A program made the translations under genes and the position numbers. A DNA stretch of 41,198 bases from Saccharibacter floricola DSM 15669 (GTDB taxonomy: Bacteria > Pseudomonadota > Alphaproteobacteria > Acetobacterales > Acetobacteraceae): contig NZ_KB899348.1 in assembly GCF_000378165.1 (NCBI RefSeq), forward strand, positions 1 through 41,198, given 5' to 3'. The notes beneath the pieces were generated by a model. The model was not told where the DNA came from. It searched no databases and worked only from the letters and a program-made list of their open reading frames with translations. Shown piece by piece: positions 1 through 7,379 of this stretch. The number at the start of each line of letters is the position of its first letter. Within the stretch, counting starts at the first letter, position 1.

Positions 1-212
1 GCCCATTTGGCGATGATACCAGCAATCGTGTTGACCCGATCCCGCTCAACATAGCGCAAAAGCTGGTCACGCAAAGCCCGCAAACCGTCTTGAGCGGTGG
101 GGAACACAGCAAAGCGCCCGTGAGGCTCCGGCTCTCGATGAGCGCCGGATTGCCCGACATAGTTGAGGTTGCCGGGGTTATTGTTGCGGATACCGCGTGG
201 AAGAGGGCGCAT
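1..212 (-). CDS. Endolysin-like / virion muramidase-type protein, N-terminal part (cut by window edge)
   Basis: The first 70 residues begin MRPLPRGIRNNNPGNLNY, the hallmark of a phage protein family annotated as structural protein or lysozyme-like protein (RGIRNNNPGN motif near the N-terminus). The ATG at 212 lies 2 bp beyond the stop of the upstream gene (215-217). The reading frame runs off the left edge at IIAKWA. Family members continue with a segment ending in NDT-AY, and exactly such a segment opens the fragment at 40992-41198 on the same strand. The two fragments are therefore probably one gene of about 140 residues interrupted by the window ends. The gene sits between the fibre genes and the holin and spanin genes, which fits cell-wall degradation. 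The enzymatic activity is inferred from family and context only. Confidence 0.75.
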   Translation of the reverse strand, partial: MRPLPRGIRNNNPGNLNYVGQSGAHREPEPHGRFAVFPTAQDGLRALRDQLLRYVERDRVNTIAGIIAKW

Positions 213-214
213 GG

Positions 215-496
215 TTAGCCTCCGAAGAGTTTTTTACAGAGATCAAACAACCCCACGGCGATCCCACCACCAGCACCGCCGGCGACGGTGAGAAGCATGG
301 TTTTGCGGTTGTTCATCTCGCTCATTTGTTGGGAGATTTTAGCGAAACCATCATTCATCTGGGACGCCACAGCGCTGACTTTATCAGAGAGCGATTGAAT
401 GCTTTCTTGGGCGTATTTCTGCTTGGTTTCCAGCGTGACCACACGGTCGCGGAGTTCATTGACTTCGCCACGACGGGCGCAGTCTGCATCAGGCAT
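215..496 (-). CDS. Small coiled-coil protein with C-terminal membrane segment
   Basis: This gene encodes 93 residues starting MPDADCARRGEVNEL. The start at 496 is chosen because a perfect AAGGAGG lies just upstream; a longer in-frame extension would run back through a terminator (514-548). Residues ~10-65 form a heptad-like helix (ELRDRV, LETKQK, IQSLSDKVSAV, ISQQMSEM). A glycine-rich hydrophobic segment follows (TVAGGAGGGIAVGLF) and the protein ends in a lysine-rich tail. Coiled coil plus one membrane span, next to the endolysin-like gene, recalls XhlA-type lysis accessory proteins, but no sequence match is claimed. It lies in the lysis part of the late operon, directly upstream of the endolysin-like gene. 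Confidence 0.7.
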   Translation of the reverse strand: MPDADCARRGEVNELRDRVVTLETKQKYAQESIQSLSDKVSAVASQMNDGFAKISQQMSEMNNRKTMLLTVAGGAGGGIAVGLFDLCKKLFGG

Positions 497-513
497 GAGA
501 GCCTCCTTGGGGC

Positions 514-548
514 ATAAAAAAAACAGCCCCTCCATAAAGGAGAGGCTG
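514..548 (-). terminator. Intrinsic terminator in front of the coiled-coil gene
   Basis: Read on the minus strand, a stem CAGCCTCTCC / GGAGGGGCTG (one G·T wobble, loop TTTAT) is followed by T8 and then ATG. It lies between the stop of the second tail fibre gene and the Shine-Dalgarno of the 215-496 gene. It belongs to a set of hairpin-T7/8-ATG junctions in the late operon. Confidence 0.8.
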
Positions 549-560
549 CGTGATCGGGGG

Positions 561-2366
561 TTATGAGCTGTATCCTTCGACAGTGACATCTAATGTGACG
601 GGGCTGAAGGCTGGTACGAGTTTATCATTCGTATTCTTAATGATAGTTTCGATAGCCACATAACAGCCCGTACGATCAGGCTGAGTATTGTTGAGGATAT
701 TGGCAATATGAAGTTGTCCATCGCCATTTTCTGTTGGTGTAAAATGGGCAACGACAAGATCATCCTTAGCGTAAGGTTTCGGCCAAGAAATACGTCCAGC
801 ATTACTCACAGAAACGCGGAAGGACTGACGCATACGTCGTCCTTCTGTGTTGCTGGTTTCCAGAAGGTTATTTCCCGATGGCGTGACAATGGTCCCATCG
901 GTCTGCAGCTTCCAATGGTGGTCACCCGTTTCGTCTGTGATACCGAGAATACCTTGTGTCATCTCGCCATTATTACGGTAGAGCTGTTGATAGAATTTCT
1001 CTGGTCCGTCATCCATCGCAAGCGTTATTTGGCCACCACCGCGGTTGTTATTCCAGTGGTGTGTGCGTTTTATCGTTACATCACCCTCTAATGTTCCGCC
1101 CGTAAGTGGCAGATAAGTCGCTTCAGCGGTCTTAGCACGCTCTGTCTCAGCATTGAGGTCAGATTGTAGGGCTAGAGCACGCCAGCCATTCTCCCCGTCA
1201 TAATACAAGACATTGTTGTTATCGCCTTGTGTGTGCATGGCGACACCATGAATATCGCCCTTTGTTAGACCGTAGGTACCAGAGATAGCCTGAGCTTCAG
1301 CGGTCTGAGCACGCTCTGTCTCAGCATTGAGGTAAGATTGTAGGGCTAGAGCACGCCAGCCATTCTCGCCGTCATAATACAAGACATTGTTGTTATCGCC
1401 TTGTGTGTGCATGGCGACACCATGAATATCGCCCTTTGTTAGACCGTAGGTACCAGAGATAGCTTGCGCTTCAGCGGCCTTTGCGCGTTCTTCTTCGGAG
1501 GAAATTCCGTCTGAGAGATCCTTGTGGGTTGCGTAATCTCCTCTGGGCTGGAGAGTTGCTTCAACCGTTTTAGCGCGCTCGACTTCTGAGGTTAGGTCGT
1601 TATTTGACGCATAGTCGCCCTTTGGCTGAAGGCTCGCTTCAGCGCTTTTTGCCCGTTCCGCCTCAGCCGTAAGGGAGCTAGTCGTCGCATAATCCCCTTT
1701 GGGCTGTAATGTTGCCTCTACGGTCTGGGCGCGGTTCGTTTCTGCATTAAGGGCGGTATTGGTGGCATAATCACCGGCGGGTTGTAGCCCAGCTTCAGCG
1801 GTTTTTGCACGCTCACTCTCGCTCTTTAGGCCTGCGTTTGTGGCGTAATCGCCAGCAGGCTGCAACGTGGCTTCGACAGCTTCTGCCCGGCTTGTTTCAG
1901 CATTTAAGCTAGAATTCGTCGCATAGTCGCCTTTTGGCTGAAGCCCTGCTTCCACTTTCTCAGCCCGGCTTGTCTCATCTTTCAGAGCTGCTTCCAGAGC
2001 CGTTACGGCATCTGTCAGCGCAAACCAGGCACCGCTCGTGTCTGTTGTCGGGTCAGCGCTGTTATTCTCTTGTGTCGAGATAAAAAGCCGCCTGGGGTCA
2101 TTGGGGTCTGTGACAAGAGCTGTCTGCGGATAGCCGCCGATTTGGTGCGCAAAGCTTGCGTCAAAGGCGCGGACTTGCCCGGTTTCTGTCAGGCGCGAGG
2201 CTTCAGAAAATGTACGGAACAGTTCTGTTCCAGAAGTTGTGAGCGCTGCAATGTCGCTTATCTGGAAATCATTGAGCAGAGGAGGGCACCCAGCTGGAGA
2301 AGGGATAGAGCCGTCTGTGTTGGGGGTAGCGGCAGGTTGTGCCGTGTATGTGTCAGATCGTTGCAT
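561..2366 (-). CDS. Second tail fibre protein with tandem repeats
   Basis: A 601-residue protein starting MQRSDTYTAQ. The start at 2366 is chosen because the in-frame extension upstream crosses a terminator (2392-2431). An N-terminal head domain (~1-125) has no obvious family. About six degenerate repeats of ~26 residues follow, with the pattern ETxRAxxxEAxLQPxGDYAT (~130-290). Next come two nearly identical 58-residue units (AISGTYGLTKGDIHG to WRALALQS). The C-terminal region (~400-601) contains LPLTGGTLEGDV, a common fibre motif, and is the likely receptor-binding part. The same RAxxAEAxLQPKG repeat occurs in the first fibre gene at 3077-4315. Repetition of this kind typically forms elongated trimeric shafts. 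Receptor and fold are unknown. Confidence 0.85.
   Translation of the reverse strand: MQRSDTYTAQPAATPNTDGSIPSPAGCPPLLNDFQISDIAALTTSGTELFRTFSEASRLTETGQVRAFDASFAHQIGGYPQTALVTDPNDPRRLFISTQENNSADPTTDTSGAWFALTDAVTALEAALKDETSRAEKVEAGLQPKGDYATNSSLNAETSRAEAVEATLQPAGDYATNAGLKSESERAKTAEAGLQPAGDYATNTALNAETNRAQTVEATLQPKGDYATTSSLTAEAERAKSAEASLQPKGDYASNNDLTSEVERAKTVEATLQPRGDYATHKDLSDGISSEEERAKAAEAQAISGTYGLTKGDIHGVAMHTQGDNNNVLYYDGENGWRALALQSYLNAETERAQTAEAQAISGTYGLTKGDIHGVAMHTQGDNNNVLYYDGENGWRALALQSDLNAETERAKTAEATYLPLTGGTLEGDVTIKRTHHWNNNRGGGQITLAMDDGPEKFYQQLYRNNGEMTQGILGITDETGDHHWKLQTDGTIVTPSGNNLLETSNTEGRRMRQSFRVSVSNAGRISWPKPYAKDDLVVAHFTPTENGDGQLHIANILNNTQPDRTGCYVAIETIIKNTNDKLVPAFSPVTLDVTVEGYSS
1121..1468. 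repeat. 174-bp tandem duplication inside the tail fibre gene
   Basis: Two directly adjacent copies (1121-1294 and 1295-1468) differ at only a few positions. The period is 58 codons, so the reading frame is preserved. The low divergence suggests a recent expansion or ongoing gene-conversion in the fibre shaft. Confidence 0.9.
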
Positions 2367-2391
2367 GTTAAAAAGTGAACCTTTTGGATCA

Positions 2392-2431
2392 TAAAAAAAG
2401 CCAGCACAACGCGGAATGCGTTGGACTGGCT
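2392..2431 (-). terminator. Intrinsic terminator before the second tail fibre gene
   Basis: On the minus strand a stem GCCAGTCCAACGC / GCGTTGTGCTGGC (one mismatch, ATTC loop) is followed by T7 then ATG. It separates the fibre gene from the 2604-3080 gene and supports the fibre start at 2366. Confidence 0.85.
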
Positions 2432-2548
2432 GTGGTGTTTTTGACAGAGGGAGTGTCAGCCCCAAGGGCCGCCTGGCTATGGCGGGGGTCTTGGAGAGGA
2501 TGATCGTGCGGCGGCTTTAACGAGAAATGTCATGAATGGTCTAACTAT

Positions 2549-2571
2549 AAAAAAACCACCTCAGAGGGTGG
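2549..2571 (-). terminator. Intrinsic terminator after the 2604-3080 gene
   Basis: On the minus strand CCACC-CTCTGA-GGTGG is followed by T7. It lies 33 bp beyond the stop of the 2604-3080 gene. A near-identical stem and loop (CCGCC-CTCTGA-GGCGG then T7) occurs at 40951-40973, so the two appear to be related copies. Confidence 0.75.
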
Positions 2572-2603
2572 CGATGAGGAAGGGAGAGAGCGGTGATACG
2601 ACG

Positions 2604-3080
2604 TTACGTCGTGACATCATCTGGAGCAGTAGGAAGCTGCGTGCTGGTGGTATCGGAGCCATCGGCAATAGCCCGCAATGCCTGCACATAAGCGCGCATG
2701 TTCGGGCCAAAGACCTCGCCCATCACCGCCGCCATATTCGCCTTTTGTTGCACGGCTTGCAGAGCATTCTGTGCTTGCGGTCTGAGCGGTGGGGGCGGAG
2801 GCGTATAGTCTGAAAGCGTGCCATTGTCCCATTTCGCGCCTTTTTTCGCTGAGAAGGTCTTATACTCCTCCAGCGTAATGGCGTGGAAATCAGGGTCTTC
2901 CACAGGGCTTCCATCCGCAATGATATAGAAGTTTTGAACAATCCCCGTTTGTGGATCGACGCGCACAAAATAGCGTGCGTTTGGGGAGCTTTCAGCCGGC
3001 GGTTCTGGCGTTGTAAACGCCTTGATCTGCTCTGCTATGGTTGCGTTGGCGGCCGTTGTAGAGAGGCTTGGATCTGTCAT
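2604..3080 (-). CDS. Probable tail fibre accessory/assembly protein
   Basis: A 158-residue protein whose start overlaps the stop of the first fibre gene by 4 bp, indicating translational coupling. The N-terminal half contains FVRVDPQTGIVQNFYIIADG and a segment VEDPDFHAITLEEY. A proline run (YTPPPPPL, ~95-100) separates it from a helical C-terminus (QNALQAVQQKANMAAVM). The layout, with a residue-description domain followed by a linker and a helical tail directly after a fibre gene, resembles tail fibre assembly chaperones. The role is inferred from position and layout, not from a firm family match. Confidence 0.6.
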   Translation of the reverse strand: MTDPSLSTTAANATIAEQIKAFTTPEPPAESSPNARYFVRVDPQTGIVQNFYIIADGSPVEDPDFHAITLEEYKTFSAKKGAKWDNGTLSDYTPPPPPLRPQAQNALQAVQQKANMAAVMGEVFGPNMRAYVQALRAIADGSDTTSTQLPTAPDDVTT

Positions 3081-4315
3081 GATGTTTTTCCAATCGCGAT
3101 AACGTCGAATGTCAGAGTGTAAGGGGAGATGGTGGTTACGCCGCCATTGGTTGACCAGATTTTGGCAGAGAACCCGCTTCTGTTTTTATGCGGTCGGTTA
3201 GGGTCGTCATAATTGAGCGCGACCCAATTAATGTAGCCGCTGGAGACAATGGGTTGGATAATGAACGTGACGTCATCGTCAGCAAACGACCAAGGCAAGC
3301 CCACCCACTGCCCATCTGAGATCGTGGTTGTTAGGCGCTGTATCGCGCATTTCCCGCCACCCGTTGCGAGTGTTGTATTGATGAGGTTGTTGCTGGCACT
3401 GGTGAGTGCGTCTGTGGTTGCCATAAACCAAAGCTTCTCTTTGGCGTCACGAATGACGGGCACGGTGCCATTGATCCCGATACACATTTCTTGCACCGGC
3501 GTGTCGGAAGGCACATTGCCATCGCCCACCACATAATTGCCTTTCGGCTGTAAGGCCGCCTCAGCCGCTTGAGCACGGTTTGTTTCGGCAGAAAGAGCGT
3601 CGGTGCTGGCAAGGAACCAGAGCTTGCCAGTGCTGTCTTTGGCAACGGGCACAGTACCGTTGACCCCGATGCAAAGCCCCGAGACGCTGACATCGGTAGG
3701 CACATTGCCAGAACCCAGCACATACGGCCCCTTGGGTTGCAGCCCTGCTTCGACGGCTTCCGCCCGTTGGGTTTCGGCATTAAGGGCATTCTGGAGCTGG
3801 CTCTCAGCGGCTTGAGCGCGGCTTGTTTCAGCATCAAGAGCGTCGGTGCTGGCGAGGAACCAGAGCTTGCCAGTGCTGTCTTTGATAACGGGAATGGTGC
3901 CGTTGATCCCGATACAGATCCCCAGAGCAGGCACATCTTCAGAGGCATTTTTAGAGCCAACAAGATACGGCCCCTTAGGTTGCAAGCCTGCTTCGGCTGC
4001 TTCTGCCCGTTGGGTTTCAGCATTGATGGATGCTTCAAGGGTAGAAAGAAAATGTGAACTCTGTTGCTGAACCAATGTGAGAATGGCAGCAACAACTTGT
4101 GCATTATTGGTTTTATCTGGACTGATGCCAGCTTTTTCGCAAATAGAGAGAAGCTCCCCTTGCACCATATTAAGCCACCAGGCAGGGACAAATGTTGCGC
4201 CTAATCCTTTATCGCTTGGATCCCCGTCTGTGAAATAACCTGGCTGACTAACGGCGTCTGTTGGAAGGGGATCAGGTGTTTGAACGGCTGTAATGTCATC
4301 AATTTGATAAGCCAT
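3077..4315 (-). CDS. First tail fibre protein
   Basis: A 412-residue protein. The N-terminal ~85 residues (MAYQIDDITAVQTPDP, GYFTDGDPSDKGLGATFVPAWWLNMVQGELL) are typical of fibres that attach to a Mu-type baseplate. Three copies of a module follow: a RAxAAEAxLQPKG(P/N)Y helix-turn, then a segment containing CIGINGTxPV and KLWFxAxTDAL (~95-330). The C-terminal ~80 residues (GGGKCAIQRLTTTISDGQWVG and onward) are unique and likely hold the receptor-binding tip. It lies directly after the gp48-like gene with 3 bp between them, the usual fibre position in Mu-like tail clusters. Confidence 0.85.
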   Translation of the reverse strand: MAYQIDDITAVQTPDPLPTDAVSQPGYFTDGDPSDKGLGATFVPAWWLNMVQGELLSICEKAGISPDKTNNAQVVAAILTLVQQQSSHFLSTLEASINAETQRAEAAEAGLQPKGPYLVGSKNASEDVPALGICIGINGTIPVIKDSTGKLWFLASTDALDAETSRAQAAESQLQNALNAETQRAEAVEAGLQPKGPYVLGSGNVPTDVSVSGLCIGVNGTVPVAKDSTGKLWFLASTDALSAETNRAQAAEAALQPKGNYVVGDGNVPSDTPVQEMCIGINGTVPVIRDAKEKLWFMATTDALTSASNNLINTTLATGGGKCAIQRLTTTISDGQWVGLPWSFADDDVTFIIQPIVSSGYINWVALNYDDPNRPHKNRSGFSAKIWSTNGGVTTISPYTLTFDVIAIGKTS

Positions 4316-4318
4316 GTT

Positions 4319-4930
4319 TCATCTTTCTTCTGTTGTGAAATAGCGAAAGAAAAGCGCTGTATGGGCAGGGGAATGCTTGCGGATGACACATTCAATGTAG
4401 CCGCGCTGCCACGTTCTCAGCCGGTTGCCTGCGGTGTTGCGGCCAGAACGAAAGCGCGACACTACAAGGCGTGGGATTTGCACACGCCACGCAAACGCCC
4501 AATGACGGCCGTAACAGCGTTGACCCGCCCGCATGATACCCGCTCGTGCAGGGGCGAACTCTTCAATCGTAATAGGCACGCCTAGATTTTGAGCGAGGGT
4601 GATATAGTAACGAACCGACGAACCGCCTTCATCGGTGAGCTTTGCAATGATAGCGTTTCGCCTTTGCTCAGGGGTTCCATCATCCCCCATGCAGCTATCG
4701 GGAAGATCAAACGTCTTTTCCCATTCTTGGATGAAATGATATGTGGTCCCTGGGAACAGATCACTCAGCAAGGATAGGGCTCTATGTGTGCCGTCCTGAT
4801 AGACTTGGCCTAGAACATGGAAGAGCTTTCCTAAACCGTTCTCTTTTGATCGGTTCCACAGTAAGCCAGAAGGCAGAAGCTTAAGGAGCGCATCACGAAA
4901 GTCTTCTGCGCTATAGCGGTGAGAAGGCAT
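4319..4930 (-). CDS. Mu gp48-like baseplate protein (DUF2313/YmfQ family)
   Basis: A 203-residue protein with the family layout: N-terminal YSAEDFRDALLKLLPSGLLWNRS, then LFHVLGQVYQDGTHRALSLLSDLFPGTT, and a mid segment TPEQRRNAIIAKLTDEGGSSVRYYITLAQNLG. These match the DUF2313 family, which sits between gp47/baseplate J and the fibre in Mu-like phages and helps link the fibre to the baseplate periphery. The stop is 3 bp from the fibre start and the start is 2 bp from the gp47-like stop, so it is embedded in the tail operon. Confidence 0.88.
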   Translation of the reverse strand: MPSHRYSAEDFRDALLKLLPSGLLWNRSKENGLGKLFHVLGQVYQDGTHRALSLLSDLFPGTTYHFIQEWEKTFDLPDSCMGDDGTPEQRRNAIIAKLTDEGGSSVRYYITLAQNLGVPITIEEFAPARAGIMRAGQRCYGRHWAFAWRVQIPRLVVSRFRSGRNTAGNRLRTWQRGYIECVIRKHSPAHTALFFRYFTTEER

Positions 4931-4932
4931 GG

Positions 4933-6051
4933 CTAATTCCTAAAACTAATCTTCCCAAGTATGGGCATTCTTCCCACGGTTTCAGCAATGACAGGGCCAC
5001 TGGGAGACTGCACGCTATATTGAGGAAGGTTGAGTGCATCTAAGGCGCCATTCCACGTTGAGGGATAGACCGTGGCACCGGGGCCGCTTGCACGTCGGAA
5101 AGCATCGTTAAGTGCGTTCGAAATAGCCGCCTGTGTGGTGGCGGTATTATCATCTCCTAGGCCGGAAATAATGAAATCAATGGGCTGTGCAATTGGAGCG
5201 CACACAATAACCAGAGCCGTGACAGGGCGAAGGTCATTGATGGCATTTGCAACAGTCAGCTGGTCTCCACTTGCCGTATGGTAGCGCTTTTCAGCTGTTG
5301 CGCTGCCATCTTTGCCAATGGGGAAGCCACCTTGAGCAGCATTGGCATTATCGAGCATCACATAAACCACCACACTGCCAATCCCGAACCCATCGGGGTT
5401 GACCCAGGCGCGCGTCACGCCGGGAATGGCTAATGCCCAATCGACATAATCTTGAGCGCGTCCATTCTTCCCAGCCGTTTGGTAGGCCGTGAGAATGCGC
5501 GCCCTAAAGGCTTCTTCATCCTCGAGGTCTGCCCCGCCTGTAAAGGCTGTGGACACAAGCCCAGATGATTGCACGCCAATAATGGGGTTGGTCAGAGTTG
5601 CGACCGTTCCAAGTGGAACATTGCCGTTCGCCCCTGGAGTGGAAAAGCGGACAGGCAGTGTTATCTGACCCGTTCCATCCGCTGTTGCAGCTTCTGTCGT
5701 GATGGCCGTGCCTACATTGCCCAAAGAAATCTCAGAACCTATGGGGAGGGCCGTATTAGCAACGGCTTGAAACGTCACAGCTCCTGATGCTGGCGAGGCG
5801 GCTTTACGCGTGACGCCCTTGAGGTTTCCCCAGCCTTCAAGATTTTCACCTGTTGCCGTCCAAGGCACACCCTGTTTCGCAATCCAATCAAGATAGGCGT
5901 CATGAAGATGAGCCATTCCTGCCCACACTTTGGCAAAGACCCCGAGTACTGAGAAACGCGTGATGTTGGTTGCACCAGGCAGGTTAGCAGACTGCATATT
6001 TTGCAAAATACTATTGCGGTGCTCGGTTAAAGTCGGACGATTGAATGGCAT
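4933..6051 (-). CDS. Baseplate J-like protein (Mu gp47)
   Basis: A 372-residue protein matching the baseplate J family. It has an N-terminal helical part with FSVLGVFAKVWAGMAHLHDAYLDWIAKQ and then WTATGENLEGWGNLKGVTRK. A beta-rich core follows with TALPIGSEI and VPLGTVATLTNPIIGV, and then the signature DLEDEEAFRARILTAYQ followed by YVDWALAIPGVTRAWVNP. The length is close to Mu gp47. It builds the wedge of the contractile-tail baseplate. Neighbours are the gp46- and gp48-like genes in canonical order. Confidence 0.93.
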   Translation of the reverse strand: MPFNRPTLTEHRNSILQNMQSANLPGATNITRFSVLGVFAKVWAGMAHLHDAYLDWIAKQGVPWTATGENLEGWGNLKGVTRKAASPASGAVTFQAVANTALPIGSEISLGNVGTAITTEAATADGTGQITLPVRFSTPGANGNVPLGTVATLTNPIIGVQSSGLVSTAFTGGADLEDEEAFRARILTAYQTAGKNGRAQDYVDWALAIPGVTRAWVNPDGFGIGSVVVYVMLDNANAAQGGFPIGKDGSATAEKRYHTASGDQLTVANAINDLRPVTALVIVCAPIAQPIDFIISGLGDDNTATTQAAISNALNDAFRRASGPGATVYPSTWNGALDALNLPQYSVQSPSGPVIAETVGRMPILGKISFRN

Positions 6052-6093
6052 AGCGAAACTCAGAATTGCAGACGGGAACGTAAAGAAACGCGC

Positions 6094-6597
6094 TTAGGCC
6101 ATGTCTTGCCATGCGAGAGAAAATTGAAAATTCTCAGGAGACGGCCCGGTGGGCTGATAAGCGGCAATAGAAAAGTGAATTGTTTGAGCGCTGTTGTGAG
6201 ACCATGTCGCGTTGACGTCGATTTTTACGACCACATTATCGGTTATGAGCCATTCAAGCGCTTCATAAATGATGGCCTCGACTTCTAAGAGAACGGTATT
6301 GCTTTGCGCCACAATGACACGCTGTAATTGCCACAATCGTGAGCCAATAAGGCCCTCACCAAACATATCGCCCCACCATCCCTTGCGTGGGTTTTCAGTG
6401 GCATGAAGCGCATTACCGGGGATATGAAGACCAATAGCCTTATCTTGTGCTGAAAGCTGATCAGGTGCCAGACGATCAGAAAAAAGAGAAATGAGAAGGG
6501 CTTCTCTTAACGGGTTTTCTAAAGAAATATCGCCATCAGAAAAGAGCAGATCACCCGCTTGTGTAGCGTTGTGATAATGGAGTGCAATATCGGCCAT
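6094..6597 (-). CDS. Mu gp46-like baseplate protein
   Basis: A 167-residue protein starting MADIALHYHNATQAGDLL. The start at 6597 is chosen for the GGAGG six bases upstream. The segments WWGDMFGEGLIGSRLWQL and VLLEVEAIIYEALEWLI are typical of the phage gp46 family. It lies between baseplate spike and baseplate J genes as in Mu, although the HicAB pair now separates it from the spike gene. It is likely the gpW/gp25-type lysozyme-like wedge component that contacts the sheath. Confidence 0.88.
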   Translation of the reverse strand: MADIALHYHNATQAGDLLFSDGDISLENPLREALLISLFSDRLAPDQLSAQDKAIGLHIPGNALHATENPRKGWWGDMFGEGLIGSRLWQLQRVIVAQSNTVLLEVEAIIYEALEWLITDNVVVKIDVNATWSHNSAQTIHFSIAAYQPTGPSPENFQFSLAWQDMA

Positions 6598-6679
6598 TCT
6601 GTGCCTCCACAAAAAAGAGTTTATGACGGTTTTTTATCGTTTTTGAACCTTTCAAAAGCGCCCCACCGTGCATGAAACT

Positions 6680-6735
6680 AAAATACACACGATATGTATT
6701 TTTCTGTTGAGTATAGTAAGTATAGTGTGTATAAA
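6680..6735 (+). promoter_or_regulatory. hicA promoter with inverted- and direct-repeat operators
   Basis: TTGAGT (6707-6712), 17 bp, TATAAA (6730-6735) forms a good sigma70 promoter. The predicted transcription start (~6742) coincides with the hicA ATG, so the mRNA may be leaderless. Upstream is an inverted repeat AAAATACA (6680-6687) / TGTATTTT (6695-6702). Two direct repeats of GTATAGT lie in the spacer (6711 and 6720). These are candidate HicB operators. Confidence 0.55.
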
Positions 6736-6741
6736 ATCCCT

Positions 6742-6924
6742 ATGAACAGCGCTAAACTAATCCGCGAATTAACAAAAGCGGGATGGAAGGAAGTCAGCTG
6801 TCGAGGATCACACCATATTTTCAAGCATCTAGATCATGGCCACTCAGTCACTGTTCCCCACCCTAAAAAGGATTTATCAAAAGGTTTAGTCGCAGCCATC
6901 AGAAAACAAGCCGGGCTTTCCTAG
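6742..6924 (+). CDS. hicA: HicA mRNA interferase toxin
   Basis: A 60-residue protein starting MNSAKLIRELTKAGW. An upstream in-frame extension would run through the promoter, so this start is preferred. It has the compact double-stranded-RNA-binding-like HicA fold signature with the catalytic histidine in RGSHHIFKH and the C-terminal VTVPHPKKDLSKGLVAAIRKQAG. HicA cleaves mRNA in the cytoplasm until HicB binds it. hicB follows 18 bp downstream. The pair is on the plus strand inside a minus-strand tail operon, as expected for a cargo (moron) insertion, and would also stabilise an extrachromosomal element through post-segregational killing. Confidence 0.93.
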   Translation: MNSAKLIRELTKAGWKEVSCRGSHHIFKHLDHGHSVTVPHPKKDLSKGLVAAIRKQAGLS

Positions 6925-6930
6925 CCCGGC
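6910..6930 (+). other. Hairpin over the hicA stop, before the hicB ribosome binding site
   Basis: GCCGGGC (6910-6916) and GCCCGGC (6924-6930) form a perfect 7-bp stem with the hicA stop codon in the loop. It ends immediately before AAAGGAG of hicB. There is no T-run, so it is not a simple terminator. It could protect or tune the toxin/antitoxin translation ratio. Confidence 0.5.
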
Positions 6931-6942
6931 AAAGGAGACACC

Positions 6943-7338
6943 ATGCGTTACCCAATCGTTATCGAACTTGGCGATCAAGACACAGCGTATAGCGTGATCG
7001 TTCCAGACCTTCCGGGGTGCTTTTCAGCAGGCGATAGCTTTGATGAGGCCATCACGAATGCGACTGAAGCTATGACCTTGTGGATCGAGGAAGAGATCAA
7101 AGAAGGCCGCTCTATCCCACGCCCATCAACCCTCGAAAGCCTCAAACAATTAAAGGACTATGAAGGGCCAGAATGGGTATGGGGGTTCGCCTCTGTTGAT
7201 CCAGCTCTTTTTGAGGAGAAAGCCGAACGTATCAACATCACCATCCCTCGCCGCATTTTGGCACGCCTGGACGCACAGGCTAAAGCAGCAGGGGAAACAC
7301 GGTCAGGATACATCGCCCACATGGCCATGACTTTCTAA
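6943..7338 (+). CDS. hicB: HicB antitoxin with C-terminal DNA-binding domain
   Basis: A 131-residue protein. The N-terminal partial RNase H-like fold is recognisable from YSVIVPDLPGCFSAGDSFDEAITNATEAMTLWIEE (~14-50), the hallmark of HicB. The C-terminus (INITIPRRILARLDAQAKAAGETRSGYIAHMA) is a ribbon-helix-helix-type DNA-binding region, so it should autorepress at the repeats upstream of hicA. A strong AAAGGAG precedes the ATG. The gene ends 41 bp before the convergent stop of the baseplate spike gene; a weak hairpin AAGAA/TTCTT followed by T4 (about 7337-7352) is the only terminator-like element between them. Confidence 0.93.
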   Translation: MRYPIVIELGDQDTAYSVIVPDLPGCFSAGDSFDEAITNATEAMTLWIEEEIKEGRSIPRPSTLESLKQLKDYEGPEWVWGFASVDPALFEEKAERINITIPRRILARLDAQAKAAGETRSGYIAHMAMTF

Positions 7339-7379
7339 AGAAAGCGTTCTTTTCCCTAATGTTTAGCGCGTTCAAGGCT

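Noticed and set aside
2477-2533. 18-residue ORF between two terminators (MTFLVKAAARSSSPRPPP)
   Set aside because: No clear ribosome binding site and no support beyond an open frame; position between terminators is curious but insufficient.
3331-4191. Minus-strand open frame of 286 codons overlapping the first fibre gene
   Set aside because: It is a frame-shifted reading of the repeat units (Pro/Leu/Lys/Ser-rich) and has no start signals; the fibre frame is clearly the coding one.
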